A stretch of DNA of 64,000 bases. It comes from Symsagittifera roscoffensis. Taxonomy: Eukaryota > Xenacoelomorpha > Acoela > Convolutidae. The notes beneath the pieces were generated by a model. The model was not told where the DNA came from. It saw nothing but the letters and a program-made list of their open reading frames with translations, and searched no databases. Shown piece after piece: positions 34,201 to 48,400 of this stretch (the stretch's first letter is position 1; every line of letters starts with the position of its first letter). Position numbers and translations under genes: made by a program. The stretch is from contig NC_087062.1 in assembly GCF_963678635.1 (NCBI RefSeq), positions 76,502,349 to 76,566,348 of the forward strand, in the 5' to 3' direction.

Positions 34201-36394
34201 CAAAAGTGACACCGCGAAAAAGTAAACCGCTAACCTATATATTAGTCTGAATTACGTTCACCTACTCTTAAAAAGTTGAAAAAAAACTAAGAAAAAGGCC
34301 CGAAGACAAAGTTTCTCCCCAAGTTATTTACTCTGGCGTGGTGGATGTTTTGATCGTGACGGGAGGTGAGAATAGGCACTGTGAAATTGCATCTCTTGCG
34401 GCACACTGGACAGCTGAAGATACGGGAGGAGAATCTGTTAGAGCTGACATCATCATCATCGTGTATCTAAATGTCGAATAAGCTTTGATATTTAATCAAG
34501 TATTGTATTATAATGTAATAACAATATTTATGTTTATATTAATCAATCATATATATTTTTAGTTCACAAACAGTTGATTTTTTTCGGCTTTCTGCTTTTC
34601 AGTTGAGCTTCAGTCTTCTCAATTTTCACTAAGACTGGCAGGCAGCGAACACGTATTTTGAAAAATGAAGAGCCCTTGTTGGTCGCGTAATCAAGTGTCA
34701 GTGGCGTTTAGGTCATTGACCGTTCCATACAAAGCAACTCCATTCTTTACGTTTACAAAAAGCAATTCGGTAGTTTGCTAAAGCCTCGAAAAAATTCACA
34801 CGATAAGTACTATTTGCGATCCCAAAGTAAAATGCTGAATGAAAATATGTGGAACACATACATGCAATGTGGCCTTGTATTTGCTAATGCAGGTGTTATG
34901 TGCTACATGGTCACACATTGAGACGCTGAGTACCCCGGCTGGACTGACACACGCGTCCAGAAGTCCGGTCGATACCTGAAACACAGCCATCGTTTGTATA
35001 TATCCAGGTTTGATTCATTTATCTGTTTCCTGTTAATAATAGCAAACCTAATTATTAGGTGTATTTACTTTGGTACATGAAAAATATGAGTTACCAATTG
35101 ACCAGGAAACAGTTTGAGGTAGTCTGCTAGTCGCTGCTTGTACAAATCTGCCACTGTGTTGGGTGCGAGACTGATCTCCTCTTCCTCGTCCCCATCCTCA
35201 TTGATAGTTTTGTGTTCAATGTCCATATCCTCACGTGGACTTGCACCACCCGCTGTCTGTTTCGATGATGCTTCCTGCTCAGTGTCTGTCCTACTACTGC
35301 CCGTTCTTCGTTTGGACAGAACTAACAAATAAGCTCAATTTTACTCATTTACTATTTTAAGTGCTGTGTTTGGCCAATGAAGCATCACTTCTCAATTTTC
35401 CTACTGAAGTGGTCTCAACTGGCATTAAATGTGATCTTTTACAATTTGAACTGAGGCGAAGCTGCAGTTCTCCGAAATTTTAAGACAAGACAAAACTTAC
35501 ACTTTAAATGAAACCATAGGCCTCAGACAGTTGGAAAAAATTCAATTAGTTGAAGAAAACGAAAAAAAAAACTGATAAAGTTATATTTTTGAACAATTTT
35601 AAAATCTCGGAAAACCACGTTAAAATTCAAAAAAAAACTGTTTCACGTTTAGCTTCAATTTTCACGTTAATTTTAAAACTGAAAATCAAGCTCCATTTTC
35701 CAAACTTTTGCGCGTGTGTCTTTAAAAGTGTAATTTGCCTTCCATTAATTAAATGAATTAGAATTTGAAATTTAAAAATAAACCAAAAGCGCAATACACA
35801 ACAAGCAAACAATTTGTAAGAAAAATTAGAAAAAAAGTATCCAAAAATATCCCATCATCGAAGAACACCAAACAGGCCAGTTAGCTGCCGATCACGCGGC
35901 GTCTTCATGATCAAACAATTTTGTTTTCTGACTACCAAACAAATTGAATCAAATATTAGTTATCACAAATGTTTGGATAAAATTTAAGCTTGAAAAAGGA
36001 CAGAAACGGTCAAAACAATCAATTAAACTCCATTCTGCTTCACATACGGCCAGTTTGGTTGGTGTGGAGTACACCTTGAGCTTAAGCTCGCTCTCCTCGG
36101 ATTCGTCAAGCCAACTGGATGTCCTTGGGGATGATCGTGACTCATTTCGTGATTAATCGTGATTGAGTTTAATTGATTGTTTTGACCGTTTCTGTCCATT
36201 TTCAAACTTAAATTTTATCGCAGCAGATTGACAAATCGACAAAATATTAGTTTTTTAAGTCTTCAGCAGATGATTTTGAATGGAATATTTGACGGAATGG
36301 AGTATTTGAAAGGAGTATTAGCCAAGTTTTAAGTCCTTTGTAATTGAATCGTCTAAATAAGTCCTTTGCCGAAACTAGATTTAAATTATCTGCA

Positions 36395-36433
<39 letters not shown>

Positions 36434-39400
36434 TGTGTGTGTGTGTCAATTTTAAACTAAAAAAAACATTGAGCAGATCGCTATTAAATATCAAGAAAGG
36501 GAGGGGCCCTTTTGAATTCATGCAAAATTGAGCAGATCGTTAAAATAGATCAAAAGAAGAGCCTTTATCAAACAAGTTTCAAGACTTGCCTGAAAACAGA
36601 ACAAAAAAACATACGATCTAAATGTTATGAAATTCACTTCATTCATTAACACTGAAAATGAAAAACAAACCAATGACCCAAATTGTTATTTTTCAAACCC
36701 CATTAATTTACGCAGAGGCGAAGCTAGCAGGACTTGCGATACAATCATTCCAGCTTTGAGACAAAAACATGCCACGACAAAATAAAAAAAAAACAAAATT
36801 CGAACCGGAAAAAAACGCACCAAGAGTTAACAAAGACGAAAATACCTTAGCATAACTTTTTTAAACCGAAAAAAAAATCAGCAAGACTGAAGACTTAAAA
36901 AGTTAGCAAATCCCCTCCCCCTCAAATTACACACACGCACAGACTGACCACATGGGGAAAGAATAAAAATGACCATCACAATTTTGTAAAAAGTGACCAA
37001 AACAACAAACCAAAGTGACCAAAAATGACCTTCGCTCTCCAACACTCAAACAAAAAAAAAACATTCAAGGCGGTCAAAAAACTTAATTTAGCTGTAATTA
37101 AACTAAAAAAGTTGTTCGATGACAAAGGTAACGAGAAGTTTTCTTGCCGAAAGCAACATAGGATATCCAGAATTCAATGCAAATTTTCCCATTATCAGTT
37201 GTCTCGTCTAGATGCAGGGCATAGCGTTTCATAATAAGCTGATTTCTGAGTTGGTTCATGACCCACGGGGTAATTCCGTAGGTTAACATTTTGGAAAGGT
37301 GACTTTGAGACAAAGAGCGACCAAAATGTAACCAAAAGTGACTGGTTACTCATGAGTGACTAAAGTGGTCAGTATCCACACGCACATACAAAATTATTTC
37401 GCTCGTCGAGAGATGCAAAGTGAGTCCATATAATTTGGGCCGGAACCTATCAAACCGAGAAAAAAAGAAAAACAAAAAAGCCGACAAAACGTTGCCATGA
37501 AAAAATTGACCTATTATTTCTAGAAATATTTTAGCAATGTGTGCAATCCAGTGAGCATAAAGATTATGTTTACTTAGAAACGAATCAAAATCAGGTCAGT
37601 AAGCCGATAAACTGTAGGCCGACATAATTTGGGCAGAATAAAGTTTATATATATATATAAAAAAAAGTCAGTAAAAATGCAATCACCAGAGGTAAATCAA
37701 AACACTAAAAGCAACTACAATGTGAAAAATGTACAGCAAAAAAAACAATTATGCAATGTGGCAATTAAGCCGACAAAACATAAAGCAGACAAATAATATG
37801 CCCACAATTTTTTTGAAACTGAATATTTCCCGTTTGAGGAAAAAAAATAGGTCCTGTCAGTTTCGAACCCAAGACCATTGCCATTCCAAGCATTTTGGTT
37901 ACCTCCAGGCCAAGTGTGCCGGAGACGCAGAGAAATTTCAGTTCAATGTGAACTGAAACTAAATGTACCATTTCTAATTTTGACCATTCTATGAACCAAT
38001 AATTTGCGGGAAAAGTCAAGTACCCGATTCCAGTACCCTTGCTTATCGCAATGGTAAAGTTAACAGGGGCGAAGTTTCTTTTTTAATTGGAACCGAAGAC
38101 ATTGATATCTTCGAAATGGTTCAAAACTTTTTCGAAACACTCAAAAATTGTCTGGAGAAAAAAGACAGCTGTATTAATTACTTTTGTTACATGTTTGGAA
38201 CCAATAGAAAGTTATCACCTCGACTGATGTGAGATGAGCGCGTGAAAACAATTAAGCCTTACCATTTGAAATTTGAGCCATTGACATGATGACAAAATAG
38301 TCAGTTGAATCACTGGATTTGGTCGTAGGTGTATCCTTATTATTCATTGCTTCGTCGAGAGAGGGACTGGTGTTCTGGTTGCAAATGACACACTTTCTCG
38401 ATGAAGCCCCTCCATCTTCACTGTTAGAGGAGTTCTGCTCGTTGGCAGATGCCATCACATCTTCGTAATTAGCTTCCAAGAACTTCGCTTGTCTCTGTTG
38501 CATCGCCTTCATCAGTTCTCGGTTCTTCTCACGAGCTCTTCGCTTCCTTAAAAAAAACATTTCTGCCACGAGTACTCGGACCCTACTAGGCTTCACCTGA
38601 TGAATTGATATCAAAATGAGTAAGAAGGAAGTTATCATTGAGACAGGAGATAGCCGAGATTTTCAAGAGACAAGGGACTATCTCACCTAAGAAAATTGAA
38701 AGACAAGCAATTTAACAAACAACTAGCATGTAACGCACCCCGAAGCTTCAAACAGATTAATGAACGTGAAAACTGCTAATATAAGAAATGACGAAAAAAA
38801 AAACGAAATGAATGCAATCGGAACATTACACGAGGGAATCCAACAACGCTTTTGATTTCAAAAATTGAATGATACAAAATATTTGAACTTTTTAAACGAA
38901 AATGGTAAAATCTCCAAAATTACTGTTTCAGATCTTCGTATTTCAAACTCATAACGAAACCCTAAAACGGTCGACAGCAACATATTCATAAACAGATTTC
39001 ACAATCCAGCGTAATTAATTTTAAAATATCAGACTATTTTTTCTTAATTTACTGAAAAATATTGAAATATCATTAAGAAAAACGCACATTTCGAAAATTT
39101 GAACTTTTGAGCAAAAAAATTAGGAGAGCAGGCCACATCTGCATCCGCTGGTAGTAACCTGACATCACCCATCAAAGGGTCGACATTTTCAAATTTTGAA
39201 TAGTTTTTGAAAATTTTCAAAAAAGATGAAAAAAAAACGAAAGGTGCTGAGCGGTCAAATTTGGAGTCAAAATAAAGGTCCTGATAGTACCTTGACAGCA
39301 CTCGGCCATATCGTCGAATATTTCAAACTAGGTTAAGTTTTTTTTAATCTTAATTTTTTTGAAACTTAAAGCATGAAAAACGGCATATCTTAGAAACTAA

Positions 39401-42400
39401 GATAATGTGAGCAATCACACATGGAGGCTTGATAGCACACAATTTTGAGCTTGAAAAAAAATGTGAAATTTGTTATCTAAGATGCAAGATAATTTTTTCT
39501 ATAAAAATAGTAGTATCTGGTAAGCTAAAGCATTTGTGGGTATTCATAATTGGAGGCCAAACTCGCTAACTCTGGGAAAACCTTGAAAGCATACCAGTAT
39601 CGGGTTGATAATTCCGAAACGGATGAAATAAACAATGAATTCAAACTTGAAAAAAAATAAACATTGCAATATACGATATAGCCTGAACGTGAAAAACTTC
39701 TTAAACGTACAAAAATAATAAGTTGAAAAAGCTTAAGCATGGCAAGATAGTGAAGTCCACATTTAAAACACAGAGGCGAAGCAGGGCTTCGCAAACAATA
39801 GCGAAAACACGAAAAATAAGAGAGTTCATAACATCACACAAGCTTTGCTTGTATAAAAATGACAGAAGTTTGAGGTCAAATTTCTGAAAACATATTATTA
39901 GTTTTCCACAGGACAGGGGTAACTCTGAACTTAGCATCAACTGCATATGAAGAAAGAAACTGTTTAGACATCTGGACACGACAAATCTACCATGAAAAAT
40001 CAAGTTTCTCAAAAATGCAACGCTTAGAGTTCAGACGAGTAATGAAAAGTCAAAACAGAATGAAAAATTAGCAGAAAAAATAATAATCTATTATTGACAT
40101 ATATATATATATTTTGGAAAACTCTGCTTTAAAAAAGGTCAATTTGAACAAAAAAAAACAGAAGATAGTAAAAGTCAGCGTTAAATTTATATTGGTAACA
40201 GTAATTCCGAAGCAGAAACTAAGTTGGCAGGCATTGAATCCACGCCTGTCGGGTCTCAAACAATGCCAAAAAGCAGTTGGAAAGATGCCAAAAAACTTGT
40301 TAAACAAAAAAAAAAGAATTTATTTTTTCAACTTTCGATATATATCACGAATTTTCGAATTTCAATTTTCGAATTTCAAAGACATATACAAATTAAAACT
40401 ATTTAAACATGAAAAACACTTTATTATTACCTTTTTTGATAAAGCTGGATGATAGGTAAATTCAATATTTCACTGGTAAATCTGCAAAATAAACTCCACC
40501 TTTGAACCTAAAAATCATTCCTTTTCGCACCACTTCCGCTTTCTTTATTGTAGAGAGTTAATTTCTTTCCTTGCAGCAAAAGAATTTGAACAGAATTTTC
40601 AAAGAAACCGAATTTGAAAGCACCAAAAAAAAACTTGAGCTCGAACAATTTCTTGAAAAAACATAAAAATCATCAAAACTTATCATCACGACAGATGGGT
40701 CGAACCTGGGCAGCGTCGAATGTTTTTAATGAACTTTTTTGTAAACTAGCTAAAATGCGTCCGCTCTATCTTTGCTTGTGTAATGAACATTTTTATTTGC
40801 GAGTTAGGTTAGAAAAAAAAGAAGATTCGTACTAATACACTACGCTGCCCGCAAAAGTAAGAATAAATCCCCTTTACAACCTAAAAATCTTCGAAGTTTG
40901 TTCCGCCACAGCCTCTTTCTTAATTTGAATTGAACTTCTAAACAAATCACAAGTCAAACAGGTCAAAAAATCAAACCGCGAAAAACGAATTTAGCCTGAA
41001 CAAATTTCAAGATTTCAAGAAAAAACGGAAAATCATCACTACCTTAATAAGTTTGTTCTCTAAGTTCATTGACAAACAAAACTAAAACCATTAATTGCAA
41101 CACATTTAAAAAAAAAACAAATGGAAAACTATGCGGTTAGAATAATCCAACTTCCAATTATGATAGTTCGAGCTTGCAGTTGCCGCAAGTTAGAGGGAGA
41201 AAAAGCTTTGGTGCCGGAAAGAATTGGAAATAAGTTATTCGATTAGACAGATGTCTAATGGGAAAAAGCTCTAGTATCAGATTTGATAGTACTTGCAAGT
41301 CGTAATTTTTATTATGATTAATATTTCAAGTTGTTTGTTTTTGCAATATTTCTAGAAAACTAGTATAGTTACCAACCTTTCCAGAAACTCAGCCTTGGCA
41401 CCACTTGGGGAAGCTTCGAACAACTGTCTTTGAATGGGACTATCTGCCACATTACTCGCAGCAGGAGACAGTGCCTCAATCACTTCCCTGACTCTGCGCC
41501 TAGCTGCAGAACTCAACTCCATCATCCGGGCTAGAACCAGCTTTAAGTGATGCACAGCGCTGCCACAGTTGTAGTTGTGATGGTACACACTGGACTCCCG
41601 CAGATCCTCCAGACTGTACCCTTTGCCCTCTCTGTGGAGCTTGTTGTGCAGTTTAATCAATAGACTCACTATATCTTCTTCCACCTGCAATAAAAAGAAA
41701 TAAAATTTAATTTTTCGCTTATTTTGAGCAAGCTACGGTCTTTTTTTACAATAGTCTCAATTGGTCAGTTTCGAAAATATCTAATATCATTTTAAATTTT
41801 CGCCGCAGCGCGTACATTTTTACGCAAGCATTATGTGCGACAAAATTATTATCAAAAAACTTCGATCAAGAATATATGATAAAATTAGAAAAAAAAACGC
41901 GAAGGTACGAAACTTCTACTCACATTAATCATCTCGAAAGTAGCCGTCATACCTAAAACAAAAACATACTTTCAAAATGTTTGAAAAAAAACCTGCGCAA
42001 CTGACAACTACATCCCCATGAAACTTCGGTTTTTGCGAAAACCAGGAATTTCTAGCGGCAGAACGACCGAATTACTGAAAATCATTCAGCCAATCAAAGC
42101 GCAATTTTTAACACAGAGGCGAAGCTGCACTTCGCAAACACTTCCGAGATCTCGACCAAAAAGCAGCTCTATCAAGTGAAATAAGAAAAAGTAGAAATAA
42201 GCCTCGAATTAGCAAAAACTCGGCTACGCGTAGGATTCGAATCTGCGACCTACTGCAATCAAGAGATTTTGAGTTTCACACACTATCTACTCAGTCACGC
42301 AAGCTTAACAACCGACAAACACTGGTCACGAATAAAGCAGCTACATATGCTAATAAATTGCCATTGCCAATCAGCAAGTAATAATTTGGAATATAACAAA

Positions 42401-45400
42401 CTGAAAGCATCCACACTAACTTTGCATGTAACAAATCGCAAAGCATAAAGCCACATTATGTGTAAATTATGCATTTCAAAAAATTGCGAGATATATTGAG
42501 TTAGAAAATTTCTGAAATGGAGTTTTCATTATTGTAATGATGTTTGAAACAAATCACTTTTTTCTGTTCATTTGATGAATGAAAAAGGCATCAACTGTGT
42601 TAATTAAATCACTTTTTTCTGTTCATTTGATGAATGAAAAAGGCATCAACTGTGTTAATTTATAACTATTCAAATGTCAAAGCACATGCTATAAAAAAGC
42701 TGGAAAGGTGCCTCAAACGTGTCCCCAATATTTGCGACTTAGGTTGGAAAAAAAGAAGGTTCGTACAAATTCGAAAGAAAAAAAGTGACAAAAAAAGTGA
42801 TTTTCTGACATTTTGAATGATTTCAATTTGGCTGAAATGTTTCGCGAGCAGGCCTTCTCCCAGAATAACAACTAGTTTGCAAGTCAACAAGAAACTACCT
42901 GTGAGCTGATATTTCGTCTTGACACTTCCTATGTAAGCGGAGCAATTGTCCACGACGGATCTATGTGGAAACCAAGAGGCAAAGTCAGCATCATGGAAAG
43001 ATAGGGGTCTGTCTTGGACACCTGCAACTGTTTCTGCACTACTTGCGGAGGCTGGTGAGTTTCTTGAACAGTGGTCCAGGGATAGAGAGAGTAAGTGCAC
43101 TGCTAATGCCAACAGAGATTCAGGGAGGGAGTTCTCAGAGTTAATTGCCTGAAAAAGCAACCAAATCGCTGAGTCAAACTATTAAAAGGAAGAAATCGAT
43201 TTTAATTACTTGAATGTTCTAGACTTCGTATTTTGACCCCCCCGAAACTTTTTTCAGTGAATTTCCTCATACTGGTCAAACTTAGGCAAAAACGACTGAA
43301 AAAATGTGTTAACAGAAAGGCGGAGCTGCGCTTCGTAAACACTAGCGAGGAAAGCAAAAACTGAACAAATTAATTTGATGAAAACGAAAAATCCAAAGTT
43401 AAGCTTCAAAAAAAAACTGTTGAGCGTGAAAAAACTGCACGACTTAACTAGGAGAGTCGTTTTTTTTTGTGTAGTCAATTTTTTTGTTGTTTTTCCGTAG
43501 CTCAAACTACGTTTCAGTTCACTTTTTGGAAGAATTTTTTGGCGCGCTAGCCCTTAGTTCCCGATTTAGTCTACCAAGAATGAACCATAATCTTTGGGTA
43601 GTGAGGGGTTAGGATGTATGAAGTCGTGGTACTTCGAACTCCTGAAAGAGACTTACCTTGAAAAGAACTGTAAATATGATGCCGAGGAGTGTCTTTGATT
43701 CCAAGATGGAGAGAATCTTCTCGTAATGAAAACTAATTGGCTTCAATGGTTTGAAGGGCGGCCATAGGTTATCAGCCGCTGAGCAGTAGCCGTTATCCGC
43801 CATCCTAAAGAAAAAACCCGGATAATTTTCAAAATGGCTGAATGGAAGTCACTTTTTGTACGTCCTTGACAAAATTATTTTATGTTTACCCGCAGACAAA
43901 AAAAAACAGAAAAAAATTCATCCGTTAGTTATAAAGTAGTACACAGCATGAAGTAGCTATGGGCAGTTCAGAGCAGATCGGATCAAACATACTGATCAGA
44001 ATCTCTCAAAGTCTAGAGCTCCAGAGTGGACTAGTCAAATGTGAACGATAAACTTAGAAGAATGAAGCGAAGGACCTCTCACATTTTTGAGTATCTGTGC
44101 ATGGAGTTCTGGAAGTCACTCTTCCTGATTGAGCGGAGGGAAGTGTGGAGGGGGTCGAAGCTGAGAAGCCATGATTGCAGAGTCAACTGGTAGATACCCT
44201 GTCGCATCACCCCATCTGAGCCCAGTCCAGGTGGGGAGAACACTGCCAACATCTCCATCATAGTCTCCGTCATTTCCTTGAACTCGTTCTAGAAAATTCT
44301 CAAACTAAGCCCGAAAATGATGGAAGGGGTTTTTCAAACTTATCCAAGACTTTCTCCTTTTAGATCACTACCATTGATTCTTATCTTTGTTCACTTCATT
44401 TGGAAAAAAAGAGCATGTAAAACCTACAAAGAAAGTTCAAATTTGAACTTCAAATTGGCTAGAACTAACTGGATTGTGATTGATTACATTAGATCACTCA
44501 CAGATAAGTTATGGCTCATTTTTTCAGTCACAATGTCCATGAGTTGACTGTATGGCTTGTCTCCTACAGACAATGAAGCCATCAGTTCGTCCTTGCAAAA
44601 CTGTTCCTCCTCCATGCCCAGTGACAGGCGAGAATTTACGACAAGAGCCACCAGTCGGAGGATGGATTCTGCCAGGGAGATTTCGACATCCGAGGACAGT
44701 CGGCCCTCCGCACTTGTTTCGGCTATCGAAAACCAGTGCTTCATACCCTGTACTGCTAGCACTCGGTCGAGAAAGTAGTCCCCACTGAGATACGAGGCGG
44801 CGAACTTAAAATATAGGCGATATTGAAAGAAGATTTTGTGAACCAATAGTTATTTAGCAGTCTGTTTTTTAAATCTTAATCGAAAAACGCGACAATCCAA
44901 GCTCACATTAGAAATGAGAATTTTAGGATTAACGAAATAACGGTTACGATAATCCAAACTCACTTTAGAGTTGGGGCTAATTCTCAACTAGTTTACGACA
45001 AGAAGTTTTCTCGGAGAAACAATCGGAACACTTTTGAGTATCGAGAAAAATTATAAGAAGACACAATGATGATGATGATCATTTTTCTTATCATTAAATC
45101 AAAATATCACTTCTGAGGGCTTGCTTTATAAATTCAGGTTATAATATTAATTCTCTGTCTGAATGAAGAACACTTCCCTGCGCTATCGAAAAACCGTTCA
45201 ACTACAAGCTGGCGAATTGTCATGCTCAATTTTTAATCTTGCTAAATTTGAAGCTGTTGAACATTTTATCACACAGAGGCGAAGCTGCAATTCGCAAATA
45301 CAAGCAAAAAAGCGACAAAAAAAGCTCTCAAAAATTAACACTAAAAATGAGAGAAAAAAAACTAAGAGACGAAAAACTCTGCGAGGTTCCGGTATCGAAC

Positions 45401-48400
45401 ACCTGACGCCGAGATTAGAAATCAACATTCCTAGCGTCTGCGCCATGATCACTTCGCAGTTTTCAAACAATAGCCGCCCAAAAAAAAACAATCAAGATAT
45501 GATGATGCAGCAAAAAAAAAAACTAGGGGTCCAGTTACAGCTGGAGGTAACCACTTAATAAATTTAAATGAAATGATGCGAAACGTTATGCGGAATTTCC
45601 AAATGGTCAAAAATTGAAAAGTTCTTGGTTGATTGTTAATCAAAAGTACAGAAAAAGTTTAAGCGAAGGAAATCAGTAAAACATCTCCGCTTGATTAATT
45701 TAGAAGCCACAAAAAATTTTACTTATTAAAATAGGGCACAAACTCTTGTGCAGAAAAAACGGGCTTAATGTGTTCTTTTGATTGAATCCTTAATATCAGA
45801 TTTGGAGGCTTTCGAGAAAACCCAAGTTTCCAAAAAAGCTGGCAAATCTTTTTTATGTACAAAACTTTTTTACATTTTTTTGTGACAAAAAAATTTCTTC
45901 AAAAATTAAAGAAAATATGCGCAGCCTTTTCTTTTCTTTGAACCCCCAATAACTGATTTGGCAGGTTCATTTTACAGAAAAATTGAAATTTTTCCACAAA
46001 AAAAACGAGCAAAACCTTAAAAATTTGACCTTTTCTAAGTCCATAAAGGTTAAAATTGGTCGAATTATCAAATATTTCACGTATTACCATCAACGCTGCT
46101 TGCTTGCCAAATTAAGTAGAATCCGTTGATGCTGGATATGTGACTACACTTTTCTTCGGTTTCACCCTTAATCTCAGATTTGGCACCGAAGTTCTTCAGG
46201 AAAACAAAAAAATCCAACAAACGGTCAACATTCCGAAATTTGAACATTTTTCTTAAACCAAATATGATTTTATACAATACAGTTGTAGCAAAAGAAAGAG
46301 CACAAACATTTTGCGCACTTGAATTTTTCAATGTAACCCTTAATCACAGATTTGGCAGGGTAGCTTCCAATGAACGTTTTTGAAAAATGGTCAAAATTTC
46401 AGAAAGTAGCTTTTTTTTAAATTCAGAATGATTTCTCTTCAAAAAGTAAGTGCGTAGCTGCTTATGCAGTCAGAAATGCTTTTCTTTTTTATTTCGAGTG
46501 AACCCTCAATTTCAGATTGGGACGAATGATTTTAGAGGAACATAAAAAGACTCCAAAGAACGGTCTTGTTTTAAGTCAACTAATTTTCTACAAATAGTAA
46601 GTGCGTAGCTGCGTATGCAGACAGAAACACTGCTACCTTTTATTTCGATTGAACCCTAGATGTCAGATTGAGAAGAATGATTTTAGAGGAACATAAAAAG
46701 ACTCCAAAGAACGGTCTTTTTTTTAAGTCAACTAATTTTCTACAAATAGTAAGTGCGTAGCTGCTTATGCAGGCAGAAACACTGCTACTTTTTATTTCGA
46801 TTGAACCCTCAATTTCAAATTGGGAAGAATGATTTAGGACACAGATGTGAAGTTGCACTTCGCAAACACAAGCAAAAATATGACCGAGAACGCTACTGGG
46901 AGTCTACAAAACTTCTTAAGTGACGCACACCAATTATGCCGCATTAGCAGTCAATTTGAAAAAAAAAAAGAAATTTATTAACTAATATGCTTCAATTTAC
47001 TGAGCAGTAATAACATGAAAAAAATAAATGTAACAAAAATAAAAGGAAAATGATTTTATTTTGAGAGTTTTTGTAAAATCATCCCCCCACACGCCATATT
47101 AATTACAAAGTGATAAATTTTGCTCCTAGTTACAAATCAATTATGAGAAATAAGCTTCCTTCAACCAATTTGGAACAATTTCTATGACGGATTAAACCTC
47201 CGCTTCCGCGGTAATAGCGCGAACATGTCGCGCGTTAATTGTCCCAAATTGGCCGAAATGGCAATTTTTGAACCCCCATAGCTTGAAGAAAAATGATCAC
47301 AGGGGAAACATCTTTCCCAATTTAAACTCAGTACAACAATACTGTTTCAATGATAAAAAAATCCCGTCAAAAATGGCTTGTCAAAAAGTCGAAATTTATC
47401 TGAAAAAAAACCACCCCGAGCACAAATATTTTGTTACGAAAGTCGGAACAATTATAGTCTTGTGTTAAAATCCTTAGCATTGGCTGTACTTAATAGCTGG
47501 TTATTGATCAAAATGAACACTTTCAAAATCAACACGTTTTATCGCAACAATATTTGCGTCGCAACAATATTTGCGACTTAGGTTAACAAAAAAGATAGTT
47601 CATACTATAACACAGGCATTGCTTGTGTAATGAAAATCAAAAGAATCTTAAAAAACGGTCAAAATTTCAAAATAAGACAATTCATTTTTATAAAATTTTT
47701 CCACAAAACTAAGTGGTAGCTGTCATCAATTATCCAATGAGGATTCCTAACACAGTTTCTTGCGATTGAACGTTTGATCTCAGATTGCTTTTCGGCACAG
47801 TAAATTTCGAGAAAAAAATAAGTTCGAAGAAACGACCAACAGTTCATAAATTTGGGCATTTTCTAAGGCCATAAATATTTTCTACAAAAACAAGACGTAG
47901 TAGCTTATGCATTTGCGACTCTAATCACATTTTCTGTTATTTGCAGTCTTTGATGATTTCAGATTTGATAGGGTAGTTTTGAGAAAATGAAAAAAAAAAT
48001 CCGAAAAATGCGTCAAAAATCCCCGACTGCAAGTTTCGAATGCCGTGTGATTTGGTAAAACGAGAATAGCAAAATAAGCGGCAAACAGTTGAGTGGAAGG
48101 TATTTCCATCGGCATTTTAACCAGTTTTGAGGAAAAAAATTGGTGCCACCAAAATTAGCACCAGTATTTGCGACTTCGGTTACAAAAAAAGTGCACTTCG
48201 TATCAAGACACTACGATCCGCTTGTGTAATAAAACAGCTAAAATGGAAAAGTTCGTTTCAGAAAACCTTTGTTTATCCGTTTAACTTAATTTAAAAAAAG
48301 CAACGTTTCTTTATTGATATACAGTCCAGAATTGAGATTTCTGGTTTTTTGAAAATTTTAACCTAATGCTTGATAGGTTGATAATGCCTGATGCATGATT

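Noticed and set aside
36023-36205. Possible extra UBR3 exon between exons 20 and 21
   Set aside because: It has a good donor, but its phase does not fit exon 21, exons 20 and 21 already join in phase, and it lies inside a fold-back repeat.
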